A DNA stretch of 64,000 bases from Anaerolinea thermolimosa (lineage in GTDB: Bacteria; Chloroflexota; Anaerolineae; Anaerolineales; Anaerolineaceae). This document shows positions 1 through 8,038 of this stretch, piece by piece; positions within the stretch are counted from its first letter, which is position 1; each line of letters starts with the position of its first letter. The stretch lies in the NCBI RefSeq assembly GCF_001050195.2, contig NZ_DF967965.1, positions 550,744-614,743 on the forward strand. Reading direction: 5' to 3'. Below the pieces are notes generated by a model. That model was given only the letters and a program-made list of their open reading frames with translations, was not told the DNA's origin and did not search any database. Position numbers and translations under genes: made by a program.

Positions 1-68
1 TGGGTGAGGCCGTTCATCTGATAAAGGCCTGAGCCGCCAATGATCGCCAGTTCGGGTTTGCTGTTCAT
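1..68 (-). CDS. MTA phosphorylase-like protein, N-terminal 22 codons (cut by window edge)
   Basis: Only the first 22 codons lie in the window; the gene continues beyond the left edge. The N-terminus includes ELAIIGGSGLY, the opening strand and glycine-rich phosphate loop of the 5'-methylthioadenosine phosphorylase / purine nucleoside phosphorylase family. These enzymes phosphorolyse methylthioadenosine or purine nucleosides, serving methionine and purine salvage in the cytoplasm. The ATG follows a GAGGTG ribosome-binding site, and 16 bases separate it from the stop of the upstream FHA gene, so it is probably the third gene of that leftward unit. The exact substrate cannot be told from this fragment. 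Confidence 0.7.
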   Translation of the reverse strand, partial: MNSKPELAIIGGSGLYQMNGLT

Positions 69-84
69 AAGTTGCACCTCGTGT

Positions 85-510
85 TCAATGTTCAATTTTT
101 ACCTGCAGATTCACCTGACCACAGCGAAGATCATCGCCATCCATGACCACAGTGGGGGTAAAAACCCGCTCCTCGTTTAGAAAAGTGCCGTTGGTAGAAT
201 GGAGGTCTTCTACCCACCACTGGTTCTGTCGGTAGATAAGCCGGGCATGGCTGGATGAGACCGTCTCGTTGCGGATCGGGAATGTGGACCCGGGGTTCCG
301 TCCGATTAAAATTTCGGTTGTGGTGTAGGTTCGGGTCTGATCATCGAGGGTGTTGCTGATGGAAAGGGTGATGGCAGGAGCGCGACGGGAGTGAACCACT
401 TCTGTCTGGGCACGAAGGTCCTTCCACAACACTTGCAGTGCCCAAATGAGGAATCCGTAAAGAGAAGCCACCAGCAGGATGCGGAGGATCAGGAAAAGAA
501 TGCTGCTCAT
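85..510 (-). CDS. Membrane-anchored FHA-domain protein (FhaB-like)
   Basis: A 141-residue protein with one N-terminal hydrophobic helix (about residues 4-28) followed by a forkhead-associated domain (about 60-138). The FHA core is clear: IGRNPGS, then SSSHARL, then the loop DLHSTNGTFLN, which together form the phosphothreonine-binding surface. The fold binds phosphothreonine on partner proteins. The order helix-then-FHA and the position directly after a DUF3662-FHA gene resemble actinobacterial FhaB next to FhaA, which act with Ser/Thr kinases in cell-wall control; that role here is inference. Its start overlaps the preceding gene by four bases (ATGA), implying translational coupling. No kinase or phosphatase gene is visible nearby. 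Confidence 0.85.
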   Translation of the reverse strand: MSSILFLILRILLVASLYGFLIWALQVLWKDLRAQTEVVHSRRAPAITLSISNTLDDQTRTYTTTEILIGRNPGSTFPIRNETVSSSHARLIYRQNQWWVEDLHSTNGTFLNEERVFTPTVVMDGDDLRCGQVNLQVKIEH

Positions 511-1289
511 GAGGGTTCCTCCCCTGGAGAATCGCGCATCGAAATGGTTTTTCCGGTATCGGAATTATCCTCCGCGTGGTAGGCTTCTATTCCAAAGATC
601 ATGGGCACTCCCGCCAGGCTGATGACATCGCCGGGTTTCAAGGGCCACTGGCGGACAGGTTGCCCATTGACCGTAGTGCCACCGGTGGAGTTCAAGTCGA
701 AGAGGATATACTGACCGCGGCTAAAGCGGATTTGAGCGTGTTCGCGTGAAACGCGGAGGTCGGGGATGACGAGGTGATTCTCTGGGCGCCGACCGATATT
801 GATAACCGTTGCATCCAGATAAAAAAGGTCTTTGCCGTTGACCAGTAAAAAGGCACGTTTCGGGGGAATGTCTTCAGGAGGGAGGTCACGTGCAGTCTGT
901 AAGACGGCGGTGTGGCCGGTCTCGTCAGGCAGGGGGGCGCTTTCAACACGGAAGAGATCCTCGCCGGGGGACTCATCCACCACCAGATCAATTTTTGGGG
1001 GAATGCGTAAAGGGATCCCGGATTCGCGGGCAGACTGGTAGAGTTCCAGGGCTACCTCAGAGATCAGGTGGAGGGGCTGGTTCAGCGCAGATGCCACATC
1101 CATCCGTAGATGGAGAAGCAGGTGTGGAGTGAACTCTGGCTCTGTCGGCACCTGGCGGAGTTGTTCCTGAAACGCCCGGACAAGCTGGTAGGCGAGGCGG
1201 CTTTCGAAGTCTGTGGAAGTGGCAGGGAGCATCCATTGTTCGATCATCGCCTGAAGCCTGGCCTCGATTCGATCGAGCCTGTTCTTCAT
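507..1289 (-). CDS. DUF3662 plus FHA-domain protein (FhaA-like)
   Basis: A 260-residue cytoplasmic protein. The first ~115 residues (start MKNRLDRIEARLQAMIEQ) resemble the DUF3662/FhaA N-terminal domain; a linker leads to a C-terminal FHA domain with NIGRRPENHLVIPD, VSREHAQI and the loop FDLNSTGGTTVNG. In Actinobacteria this architecture (FhaA) links Ser/Thr kinase signalling to peptidoglycan synthesis. The canonical N in the last FHA loop is present (NSTGGT), although the common NGT is shifted. No Shine-Dalgarno sequence precedes the ATG; a TATAAT hexamer on this strand ends eight bases upstream, so the message should have almost no leader. It is the first gene of the leftward FHA unit. Confidence 0.83.
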   Translation of the reverse strand: MKNRLDRIEARLQAMIEQWMLPATSTDFESRLAYQLVRAFQEQLRQVPTEPEFTPHLLLHLRMDVASALNQPLHLISEVALELYQSARESGIPLRIPPKIDLVVDESPGEDLFRVESAPLPDETGHTAVLQTARDLPPEDIPPKRAFLLVNGKDLFYLDATVINIGRRPENHLVIPDLRVSREHAQIRFSRGQYILFDLNSTGGTTVNGQPVRQWPLKPGDVISLAGVPMIFGIEAYHAEDNSDTGKTISMRDSPGEEPS

Positions 1290-1305
1290 ACTTTATAATT
1301 ATAAT
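1290..1305. promoter_or_regulatory. Divergent promoter with a perfect 12-base palindrome
   Basis: The whole gap between the two divergent start codons is 16 bases and contains the perfect palindrome TTATAATTATAA (1293-1304). It holds TATAAT hexamers on both strands. The rightward hexamer at 1294-1299 lies six bases before the archease ATG, which puts the expected transcription start on the A of the ATG. The leftward hexamer (complement of 1298-1303) lies eight bases before the FhaA-like ATG. Neither gene has a Shine-Dalgarno sequence. No convincing -35 hexamer was found on either side. Confidence 0.6.
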
Positions 1306-1725
1306 ATGAGGTCTTCTCGAACTGGTGATCGTGGGTATCTCGAAATAGCTCATACGGCTGACTGGGCACTGCACGTCTGGGCGCCAGATCTAAAAGCGTT
1401 GCTGATCACCGCTGCAGAAGGGATGTACACTTTGCTGGGGGTAGTGACCGATCCGAGTCAACCGGTGCAACAGCACCTGGCCCTGGAGGCGATTGATGCC
1501 GAAAGTCTGCTGGTGGCTTTTCTCAATGAACTGGTTTTTCAACTCGAAGAGAGGTGGGCTTTCTGGCAGTTTGATCTGGAAGTGAAAGGAACTCAACTGG
1601 AGGGTGAACTGACGGGGGCACGGGTGATTGGTCAGAGCAAAGAGATTAAGGCGGTTACTTACCACGATCTGGCAATACAGAAGGGTGAACGAGGGCTGGA
1701 AGTTACCGTGGTCTTCGATGTTTAA
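1306..1725 (+). CDS. Archease, RtcB RNA-ligase cofactor
   Basis: A 139-residue protein of normal archease length. The N-terminal segment has the family signature IAHTADWALHVWAPD, and the C-terminus has KAVTYHDLAIQKGERG and ends VVFDV, where conserved acidic residues bind metal. Archease helps RtcB form the ligase-guanylate intermediate and increases its turnover. Finding rtcB only 30 bases downstream in the same direction makes the call very secure. The start has no ribosome-binding site and sits six bases after TATAAT, so a leaderless message is likely. No in-frame alternative start lies upstream of the conserved region. Confidence 0.93.
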   Translation: MRSSRTGDRGYLEIAHTADWALHVWAPDLKALLITAAEGMYTLLGVVTDPSQPVQQHLALEAIDAESLLVAFLNELVFQLEERWAFWQFDLEVKGTQLEGELTGARVIGQSKEIKAVTYHDLAIQKGERGLEVTVVFDV

Positions 1726-1755
1726 TGGTCTGGAAGGCTGGTAAGGAGGTGCAGA

Positions 1756-3207
1756 ATGATTCAACTGCAATCTTTCACGCGGATTTCCGACTACGAGTGG
1801 GAAATTCCCAGGACGTTCCGGCAAGACATGCGTGTGCCGGTGCGGGTATTTGCCTCACGTCGCCTGCTAGAAAATGCTCTGGGTGATAAGTCCATCGAAC
1901 AGGCGGTAAACGCCGCCACCCTGCCAGGACTGGTGGGACGGGTGGTGGTTATGCCAGATGTTCATCAGGGGTATGGCTTCCCGATCGGTGGGGTAGCCGC
2001 CACGCGTTACCCTGAGGGGGTGATCTCTCCGGGTGGGATTGGTTATGACATTAATTGCGGCGTCCGGTTGCTGGCGACAACCCTCGAGGTTGGCGAGGCC
2101 GAGCCTTACTTCAAGGATCTCATCCGGGCACTGGATGAATACTGTCCAAGCGGGGTTGGCGCTGAAGGGGGAATGCGCCTCAGTGAAGCGGAACTGGATC
2201 AGGCCTGCCGCGAGGGGGCGCGCTGGGCACAGAAGCGCGGTATGGCATCGGAACAGGATCTTCGCCGCACCGAAGAAGGTGGGTGCCTGGATGGGGCTGA
2301 TCCCACAAAGGTGAGCAAACGAGCCAAGGAGCGTGGGCGCAGTCAGCTTGGAACACTTGGGGCGGGTAATCACTTCCTGGAGGTGGGGATCGTCGAGCAG
2401 GTGTTTGATGCGCATGCGGCGGGGGCGATGGGATTGCTCGAAGGATGCCTGACGCTCTCCATTCACTGCGGTTCGCGAGGGTTTGGTCATCAGATCTGCA
2501 CCGACTACGTTCAAGAATTGCAAGGCGCAGTGAACCGGTATGGGATTCGTCTGCCGGATCGAGAGCTGGTCTGCGCTCCGCTGGACTCGCCCGAAGGACA
2601 GGCCTATCTTGCAGCCATGCGGGCGGCGGCCAATTATGCTTTTCTCAACCGACAATTACTGGCACACCAGGCACGGCTGGCTTTTGAGGCGGTGCTGGCG
2701 GGTAAAGTGGCCAACTGGCATTTGCACCAGGTGTACGACATTGCCCATAATATTGGAAAAATTGAAACCCATGAGATTGATGGTCAGCGAGTGAAAGTGT
2801 GTGTGCACCGCAAGGGTGCCACACGGGCCTTTGGGCCTGGGGCTCCCGGCTTGCCCGAAGAATACGCGCGGGTGGGGCAACCGGTGCTGGTTCCCGGAAG
2901 TATGGGAACTGCCTCCTGGGTGCTGGTAGGTACAGAAGAGAGCATGATGCGCTCCTTCGGGTCGAGCTGTCATGGCGCCGGGCGCGTGCTCAGCCGCAAT
3001 GCGGCTAAACGCAGTGTACGTGGGGAGCAACTTCAGCGCGAACTGGAAGCCGATGGCATTCTCCTGCGTGCAGGATCTATGGCCGGACTGGCCGAGGAGG
3101 CTCCCAGCGCTTATAAAGATGTGGATGAAGTGGTGGAGACGGTATGTGGTGCGGGGATCGCCCGCAAGGTGGCCAGGTTGCGGCCACTGCTGGTAGTTAA
3201 GGGGTGA
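1756..3207 (+). CDS. rtcB: RNA-splicing ligase RtcB
   Basis: A 483-residue full-length RtcB, which joins 2',3'-cyclic phosphate or 3'-phosphate RNA ends to 5'-OH ends using GTP and Mn2+, for RNA repair or tRNA splicing. Family motifs run in order: [24 protein letters not shown] with the metal-binding cysteine, [25 protein letters not shown], and near the C-terminus [12 protein letters not shown] and [13 protein letters not shown], which contains the histidine that becomes guanylylated. An AAGGAGGTG ribosome-binding site precedes the ATG. It sits directly after archease. It ends 12 bases before a convergent gene, with no obvious terminator between them. Confidence 0.97.
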   Translation: MIQLQSFTRISDYEWEIPRTFRQDMRVPVRVFASRRLLENALGDKSIEQAVNAATLPGLVGRVVVMPDVHQGYGFPIGGVAATRYPEGVISPGGIGYDINCGVRLLATTLEVGEAEPYFKDLIRALDEYCPSGVGAEGGMRLSEAELDQACREGARWAQKRGMASEQDLRRTEEGGCLDGADPTKVSKRAKERGRSQLGTLGAGNHFLEVGIVEQVFDAHAAGAMGLLEGCLTLSIHCGSRGFGHQICTDYVQELQGAVNRYGIRLPDRELVCAPLDSPEGQAYLAAMRAAANYAFLNRQLLAHQARLAFEAVLAGKVANWHLHQVYDIAHNIGKIETHEIDGQRVKVCVHRKGATRAFGPGAPGLPEEYARVGQPVLVPGSMGTASWVLVGTEESMMRSFGSSCHGAGRVLSRNAAKRSVRGEQLQRELEADGILLRAGSMAGLAEEAPSAYKDVDEVVETVCGAGIARKVARLRPLLVVKG

Positions 3208-3219
3208 ACGGGCGATCCA

Positions 3220-3723
3220 TTATTCCTGCTCGTCATCCTTTTCGGATGGTGCAGCGATGGCGGCGATCTTTGCCTGGGTTAACTGGATCAATGCCTGGAC
3301 TGGAAGGCGGATGTTCAGGCCGCGCTGACCTCCAGAGACATGAATGAGGTCTTCATCGAGGGCTGAGCGGTCGATGATGACAGAAAAACCCCGGTTAATC
3401 AGCGCCAGCGGAGAGATCCCTCCGGCCTGCAACCCGGTGAGTTGTTCGGCTTCGCGCTGGGTGGGCAGGCGCATTTTTTTCTCTCCCAGGGCACTGGCCA
3501 GCGCTTTGAGGTCTACCTGGCAATTCCCGGGGATGAGCGCCAAAACCGGCCTGGAACCTGGCGAGGGCCGCAGGGTGACGATGGTTTTGAAGACTCGCTG
3601 TGCAGGCACCTGAAGAAGGCGAGCGGTTTCACGGGCGCTGAGTTTCTCGGGGGGGAGTTCGAAGGCGGTGTAGGGAATCTTTTTAGAATCCAGCAGGCGG
3701 GTCACATTGTTTACGATTGGCAT
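3220..3723 (-). CDS. YbaK/EbsC-type aminoacyl-tRNA deacylase (Cys-tRNA(Pro) deacylase-like)
   Basis: A 167-residue YbaK/ProX-family protein. Members hydrolyse mischarged tRNAs, typically Cys-tRNA(Pro), in the cytoplasm. Supporting features are the opening NNVTRLLDSKKIPYTAFE, the lysine in RVFKTIV that fits the conserved catalytic or binding lysine, GNCQVDLKALA, and the glycine-rich GLQAGGISPLAL and HVSGGQRGLNI loops. I chose the ATG one base after the upstream stop because it follows GAGGGTAA and fits the family N-terminus; the longer open frame would overlap the PHP gene by about 75 bases. It is probably co-transcribed with the PHP gene. Confidence 0.88.
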   Translation of the reverse strand: MPIVNNVTRLLDSKKIPYTAFELPPEKLSARETARLLQVPAQRVFKTIVTLRPSPGSRPVLALIPGNCQVDLKALASALGEKKMRLPTQREAEQLTGLQAGGISPLALINRGFSVIIDRSALDEDLIHVSGGQRGLNIRLPVQALIQLTQAKIAAIAAPSEKDDEQE

Positions 3724-3724
3724 C

Positions 3725-4792
3725 TTACCCTCGCACGTAAATTGGGTTGGAATAGATCCAGCCGCGTCGTCTTCCCAGATAAGAGAGGGTGCACTCAACC
3801 CGGTAAATTCCGGGCTGGTTGGTTATGAAGGTACAAATTTGCCGCCTGTGCCAGGTCTTCAAGACCACTCCGTTCCGAATCAGGCGGCATTCGGTTTCCA
3901 TGGGCAGGCGGATTTGGAAGGTGATCCCATCGCCGAGAGGAATTTCGTCGCCCATGGATGCGGTGCCGTGGCGCCCGCTGGCGGTAAAGCGGAATCCATC
4001 GGTGGGGGCGGGTAGATCATACCCGATGAAGAGATGTCCTTTACGCAGTGCATTGTAGATGGCCTGTTTATCGCGAATGAAATCACCGCTCAAGGGTTCA
4101 TCAAGTAAAAGATGGTTATTAATGGCTTTGAAATGAAAAGAGTAAGGCAATACCTGCCGACGCAATGGGCCGAGTCGCATATTCAGGGCATGGGCGTCTG
4201 ATCCACCAACGGCCACGCATGGCTGAGGGCGTGTGGTGAGAAGCTCATCCCAGATCCGGAGTGTGCCCGGGAGGGGGCCGCGCGGAATGAACTGAGGAAA
4301 GTAGGCGTAAAACAGGCCGTCCAGGCGTGAGCGGATGACAGTTTTGAGCTCACTGAAGCCATTCCAGAGTTCTAAACCAGTGAATCCCTGCACATCCCAG
4401 GTGACCCAGGAAATATCGTCTTCATGGAAAGCGGGAAGTGCCGGGTCGATGGGGTGGGCGATGAAAGAAAGCCCGCCGCTCTGACGAATGCGGTTAATCA
4501 ACCCCTGTGGGTCGGCGGCGAGAGGAGCAACTTCCTGTTCAACCCCGAAAACCAGAAGGTGGTTTTTTTGTGGGTCTCGCGCCTGATCGTGGACTTCTTC
4601 ACCGATCAGCAGGAGCAGACTGCGTTGACCTTCGCGGTAATATCCTTCCAGTCCCCGGACAAGAACGTTGTGATCGGTTACAATAATCGCGTCCAATTCG
4701 GCCTGAAGGGCCTGGTGTGCGATGAAAGCATGGCTGCCACTCCCATCAGAATAAGGGGTGTGCATGTGAAGGTTGAGTTTAATTTCAGGCAT
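3725..4792 (-). CDS. PHP-domain metal-dependent phosphoesterase
   Basis: A 355-residue protein with an N-terminal PHP domain. The metal-binding motifs are visible as LNLHMHTPYSDGS (HxH), IVTDHNVL, GEEVH and FIAHP, with GGSDAHAL further on. PHP proteins hydrolyse phosphoester bonds, for instance in histidinol phosphate, nucleoside 3',5'-bisphosphates or short RNA/DNA; the substrate here is not predictable. The last ~90 residues look like a beta-rich accessory region. It is first in a two-gene leftward unit with the YbaK-like gene. No strong Shine-Dalgarno sequence precedes the ATG. The promoter on this strand would overlap that of secG. Confidence 0.8.
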   Translation of the reverse strand: MPEIKLNLHMHTPYSDGSGSHAFIAHQALQAELDAIIVTDHNVLVRGLEGYYREGQRSLLLLIGEEVHDQARDPQKNHLLVFGVEQEVAPLAADPQGLINRIRQSGGLSFIAHPIDPALPAFHEDDISWVTWDVQGFTGLELWNGFSELKTVIRSRLDGLFYAYFPQFIPRGPLPGTLRIWDELLTTRPQPCVAVGGSDAHALNMRLGPLRRQVLPYSFHFKAINNHLLLDEPLSGDFIRDKQAIYNALRKGHLFIGYDLPAPTDGFRFTASGRHGTASMGDEIPLGDGITFQIRLPMETECRLIRNGVVLKTWHRRQICTFITNQPGIYRVECTLSYLGRRRGWIYSNPIYVRG

Positions 4793-4797
4793 GGCGG

Positions 4798-4826
4798 TTG
4801 ACGATTCCCCAGGGTGAACGTATAAT
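4798..4826 (+). promoter_or_regulatory. Sigma-70-type promoter for secG
   Basis: TTGACG (4798-4803) and TATAAT (4821-4826) are separated by 17 bases, an almost ideal housekeeping promoter. The expected start near 4833 leaves a short leader that carries the AGGAGGAAA ribosome-binding site of secG. Confidence 0.75.
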
Positions 4827-4858
4827 GGGTAGCTGGTAGAAAGACCAGGAGGAAATCT

Positions 4859-5083
4859 GTGAGAACCTATCTCGATATTGCGTTGATTATAACTTCAATT
4901 GCGCTGATCATCAGCGTGATCCTGCAAAGCAAAGGCACCGGCCTCGGCGGGTTAACCGGCGGGGATTCCGGTTCTGTATTCACAGCCCGGCGAGGGATCG
5001 AAAAAACGCTATTCTATATTACCATCGGCTTGAGTGTCCTCTTTTTCATCCTTGTCCTGGCGCTGGTCGTCGTAGCGCAGTAG
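4859..5083 (+). CDS. secG: Preprotein translocase subunit SecG
   Basis: A 74-residue protein of typical SecG length with two membrane helices (about residues 5-23 and 50-72). They are joined by a glycine-rich cytoplasmic loop with the family motif SKGTGLGGLTGGDSGSVF. SecG binds SecYE and assists SecA-driven export through the plasma membrane. The start is GTG, placed eight bases after a strong AGGAGG. It has its own promoter and is probably monocistronic, as a terminator-like hairpin lies before the next gene. Confidence 0.95.
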   Translation: MRTYLDIALIITSIALIISVILQSKGTGLGGLTGGDSGSVFTARRGIEKTLFYITIGLSVLFFILVLALVVVAQ

Positions 5084-5140
5084 CTGTTGAGATTGCATTC
5101 TCTTTGAATCTCCTGTCCCAAGTCTGACCGAATTCACGAG

Positions 5141-5176
5141 AAGGCGGCTCGCCTGAAAAGGGGAATCGCCTTTTTT
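5141..5176 (+). terminator. Probable terminator after secG
   Basis: AAGGCG at 5141 can pair with CGCCTT, which runs into a six-T tract (5171-5176). A competing stem, AAAAGG with CCTTTT, lies inside. Either fold puts a stem directly before the T-run in the 108-base gap between secG and the next gene. Confidence 0.55.
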
Positions 5177-5191
5177 GGTTTATGAAAGCCT

Positions 5192-6898
5192 ATGAGGAAA
5201 CTTCGCTGGCAACTCTTGATCATTTTTCTCACCGGTCTGGTGGTGGGGATATTACTGCTGGGTGAACAGCCCCAGACGCAAACCCTTCCCCAATCCACGC
5301 CTGAACCGGTGCGCGGCGGGGTCTATACCGAAGCCCTGACAGGCTCTCTGATGCGGTTAAACCCGTTGCTGGCTCATCTCAACCCCCCGGATCGAGATGT
5401 GACCCGGCTGATTTTCAACGGTCTGGTGCGGTTTGATAGCCGCGGGAACCCTCAACCCGACCTGGCCGAAGAATGGGGGGTATCGGCAGACGGTACGCTG
5501 TACAATGTGACCCTTCGTGAAGGCATTCGATGGCATGATGGGAAACCACTGACTGCGGCTGATGTACTCTTTACCCTGGATCTCATCCGTAATGGCGGAG
5601 ATCTGATCCCGGCAGATTTGCAGGCCTTCTGGAAGGGGATTGAAGCTGTTCAATTGAGTGATCGGGTGATCCAGTTTCGTTTACCTGAGGCGTTTGCACC
5701 GTTTCTGGATTATTTAACTTTTGGAGTGCTCCCCCAGCACCTTCTGGGTGGCAAGTCGATGGAGCAGATTGCCAATGACGATTTTAATCTGAAGCCAGTG
5801 GGGAGCGGTCCGTATCAGTTTTCACGCCTGATTGTAGAAAATGGGCAAATTACCGGTGTGGCGCTTTCGGTCAACCCGGAGTATTACCTGGCCAAACCAT
5901 TCCTTGAGGAAGTGGTATTTCTCTACTTTCCGGATGCCTCTTCAGCATGGAAGGCATACCTCGATGGTCGGGTACAGGGGCTCAGCGATGTGCCGGTGAG
6001 TATCCTGCCTGAGGTGCTGAGTGAAGAAGGCCTTTCGCTTTACACGGCGCGGTTGCCGAAGCTTACGCTGGTCTTCTTCAACCTGGAAAACCCCGAAGTA
6101 AAATTTTTTCAGGAGAAAGCGGTTCGACGGGCATTGGGAATGGCCATCAACCGGCAGGGGCTGATTGATCAGCAGATGCAGGGGCAGGCCATTCGCGCCG
6201 ATGGGCCGATCCTTCCGGGTACCTGGGCTTATTACGATAAAATCACCGGAGTACCCTATGATCCTTCGGGCGCAAAGGACTTGCTGAAAAGTGCCGGTTA
6301 CACACTGGCGGGTGAGCAGGATGTCACTTTAAGCAAAGACGGGGTTTATCTGAAGTTTTCACTGGTTTACCCGGATGATGACCTGCACCGGCGGCTGGCA
6401 GAAGCACTTCAGGCCAGCTGGGCGACTTTAGGCGTGGATGTTTCCATTGAACCGCTTGCGTATGATCAGCTGGTGACCGACCGTCTGGTTCCGCGGGCAT
6501 ACCAGGCGGCGCTGGTGGATCTGGATTTGATGCGTTCCCCTGACCCTGACCCCTATCCCTTCTGGGATCAGGCGCAGGCGAACGCCGAGGGGCAAAACTA
6601 TTCTCAATGGAACAACCGCATGGCCAGTGAGTATTTAGAGCAGGCACGCACCACCGTGGACAGGGATGAGAGAGCGCGGTTTTACCGGAATTTCCAGGTG
6701 GTATTCAATGAGGAACTCCCTGCGCTGCCTTTGTTTTACAGCGTGTATAATTACGCTGTCTCCAATGAGATCCAGGGTATTCGGATTGGCCCATTGTTTG
6801 ATCCGAGTGACCGCTTTGCCAACATTGGAGAATGGTTCCTGGCTGGCCGGCAGCCGCGTAATCCAACCGTTTTACCCACCTTTACACTAACTCCGTGA
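5192..6898 (+). CDS. Peptide/nickel-type ABC transporter solute-binding protein (family 5)
   Basis: A 568-residue extracellular solute-binding protein. An N-terminal hydrophobic segment (about residues 5-25) is a signal peptide or anchor; it lacks a clear lipobox cysteine, so it may be a membrane-anchored form. The family-5 core is evident: RGGVYTEAL, LNPLLAHLNPPDRDV, IFNGLVRFD, LAEEWGVSADG, GIRWHDGKPLTAADVLFTL and VGSGPYQF. Such proteins capture oligopeptides or similar ligands for ABC permeases. No permease or ATPase genes follow, so it is an orphan here and probably works with a transporter encoded elsewhere. No good ribosome-binding site precedes the ATG. Confidence 0.9.
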   Translation: MRKLRWQLLIIFLTGLVVGILLLGEQPQTQTLPQSTPEPVRGGVYTEALTGSLMRLNPLLAHLNPPDRDVTRLIFNGLVRFDSRGNPQPDLAEEWGVSADGTLYNVTLREGIRWHDGKPLTAADVLFTLDLIRNGGDLIPADLQAFWKGIEAVQLSDRVIQFRLPEAFAPFLDYLTFGVLPQHLLGGKSMEQIANDDFNLKPVGSGPYQFSRLIVENGQITGVALSVNPEYYLAKPFLEEVVFLYFPDASSAWKAYLDGRVQGLSDVPVSILPEVLSEEGLSLYTARLPKLTLVFFNLENPEVKFFQEKAVRRALGMAINRQGLIDQQMQGQAIRADGPILPGTWAYYDKITGVPYDPSGAKDLLKSAGYTLAGEQDVTLSKDGVYLKFSLVYPDDDLHRRLAEALQASWATLGVDVSIEPLAYDQLVTDRLVPRAYQAALVDLDLMRSPDPDPYPFWDQAQANAEGQNYSQWNNRMASEYLEQARTTVDRDERARFYRNFQVVFNEELPALPLFYSVYNYAVSNEIQGIRIGPLFDPSDRFANIGEWFLAGRQPRNPTVLPTFTLTP

Positions 6899-7452
6899 CA
6901 ACGATTGACCGCGACCTTGCTTATCTGCGCCTGGCAGTGCCAGATTTGGAGGATTTCATTCTTTCCAAAGATCTGTTCTGGCCTCTACCGGGTGGAGTGG
7001 CCTCGCTTACCAGCCCGGGGATGAATCAGCTTTCTCTGGGGGGGGTGCTTCTCTGTCGGGCGCGAGTTGCCAGGCTGGACCAGCGCCAGGTGGAAGATTT
7101 GTTCCGCAGGATGGATGAGGTGCGCGAACGCTGGAGGTCGAACTGGGAAAAGAAAGCCACCCGCGAGTTCCAGAGCCGTGTGGAATTATGGAAAAAAGCT
7201 CTGGAAGAACTTCTTGACCCGGCGAAGGGGGCTTTTTCGGCGTACTCTTCTCAGGTGCAATTACGAGCCATGCTTGAATTGCTCGGTCGTGAATTCGATG
7301 CTTCTGCATTGCCTGAAGCCGAAATCCTCAGTCAACTTGATCGGCGTTTACGGGCAGGAACGCAGGATGGGCCATTTGTGTGGGATCCTTCTTTGCAGGA
7401 TGCCTTCCCAGCGGAGATATTCTGGTTTCTTTATCGCCAGCGGAAAAGTTAA
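6895..7452 (+). CDS. Hypothetical protein, coupled to the solute-binding protein
   Basis: A 185-residue soluble protein that I do not recognise. It starts at a GTG overlapping the stop of the preceding gene (GTGA), which implies translational coupling. It has an N-terminal segment rich in leucine and glycine, a charged and probably coiled helical middle (about residues 58-108, with RRMDEVRERWRSNWEKKATR), and a C-terminal part ending AEIFWFLYRQRKS. There are no cysteines forming a metal site and no membrane helix. The coupling to the binding-protein gene and the codon use argue that it is real, but they do not give a function. Confidence 0.65.
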   Translation: MTTIDRDLAYLRLAVPDLEDFILSKDLFWPLPGGVASLTSPGMNQLSLGGVLLCRARVARLDQRQVEDLFRRMDEVRERWRSNWEKKATREFQSRVELWKKALEELLDPAKGAFSAYSSQVQLRAMLELLGREFDASALPEAEILSQLDRRLRAGTQDGPFVWDPSLQDAFPAEIFWFLYRQRKS

Positions 7453-7470
7453 CCCAGCCAGGAGGAAGAG

Positions 7471-8025
7471 ATGGGTTCGGAATTATACAGCGGGAGAGGT
7501 GACGACGGTTCGACTGGTTTGCTTGGAGAAGGGCGAGTCTCAAAAAGTGATGCACGCATTGAGGCACTGGGGTCGTTGGATGAGGCCAGTGCGGTGCTTG
7601 GTCTGGCACGGTCTATCTGCCGGTCAGAAGAGGTTGCGCGTTACCTTCTGCATGCTCAGCGCGATTTATACAACCTGATGGTCGAGGTGGCGGCGACCCC
7701 GGCCACCGCAGGTAAATTCTCACGCATGGAAGAGGAACGACTTTCCTGGCTCGAGTCAGCCATTGAACATATCGGCGGAAAAGTGAATATGCCCCGTGAA
7801 TTCATTGTCCCCGGAGACACCCAATCTGCCGCCACCCTGGATGTGGCTCGCACCGTAGTGCGGCGTGCAGAGCGGCGTCTGGTGACTCTGTATGAGCAGG
7901 GAGAGATCGATAATCCGGTGGTTCTACGGTACATGAACCGCCTCTCTTCTTTTTGTTTTGTGCTGGAGCTGTACGAAAACCAGCTTGCAGGGAGAGATCG
8001 TCCCACGTTAGCTAAATCTGTATAG
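7471..8025 (+). CDS. Cob(I)alamin adenosyltransferase, PduO type
   Basis: A 184-residue PduO-type ATP:cob(I)alamin adenosyltransferase, which makes adenosylcobalamin from ATP and reduced cobalamin. Diagnostic features are the N-terminal ATP-binding segment RGDDGSTGLLGEGRVSKSD, the EALGSLDEASAVLGLA helix, FIVPGDTQSAATLDVARTV with the following RRAERR, and YMNRLSSFCFVLEL. The common TKTGD start is replaced by SGRGDDG. The ATG follows AGGAGGAAG. It is in a rightward run with the genes on each side. No cobalamin riboswitch is visible in the 18-base gap. Confidence 0.93.
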   Translation: MGSELYSGRGDDGSTGLLGEGRVSKSDARIEALGSLDEASAVLGLARSICRSEEVARYLLHAQRDLYNLMVEVAATPATAGKFSRMEEERLSWLESAIEHIGGKVNMPREFIVPGDTQSAATLDVARTVVRRAERRLVTLYEQGEIDNPVVLRYMNRLSSFCFVLELYENQLAGRDRPTLAKSV

Positions 8026-8038
8026 GGAGGGTGAAAAG

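Noticed and set aside
740-755. A short string resembling part of a parS site (CGTGAAAC) near the FhaA-like gene
   Set aside because: Only one half matches the parS consensus and it lies inside a coding region; no full site was found near parAB either.
5084-5191. tRNA or other stable RNA after secG, as in many bacteria
   Set aside because: No cloverleaf or CCA-like end could be found; only a terminator-like hairpin is present.
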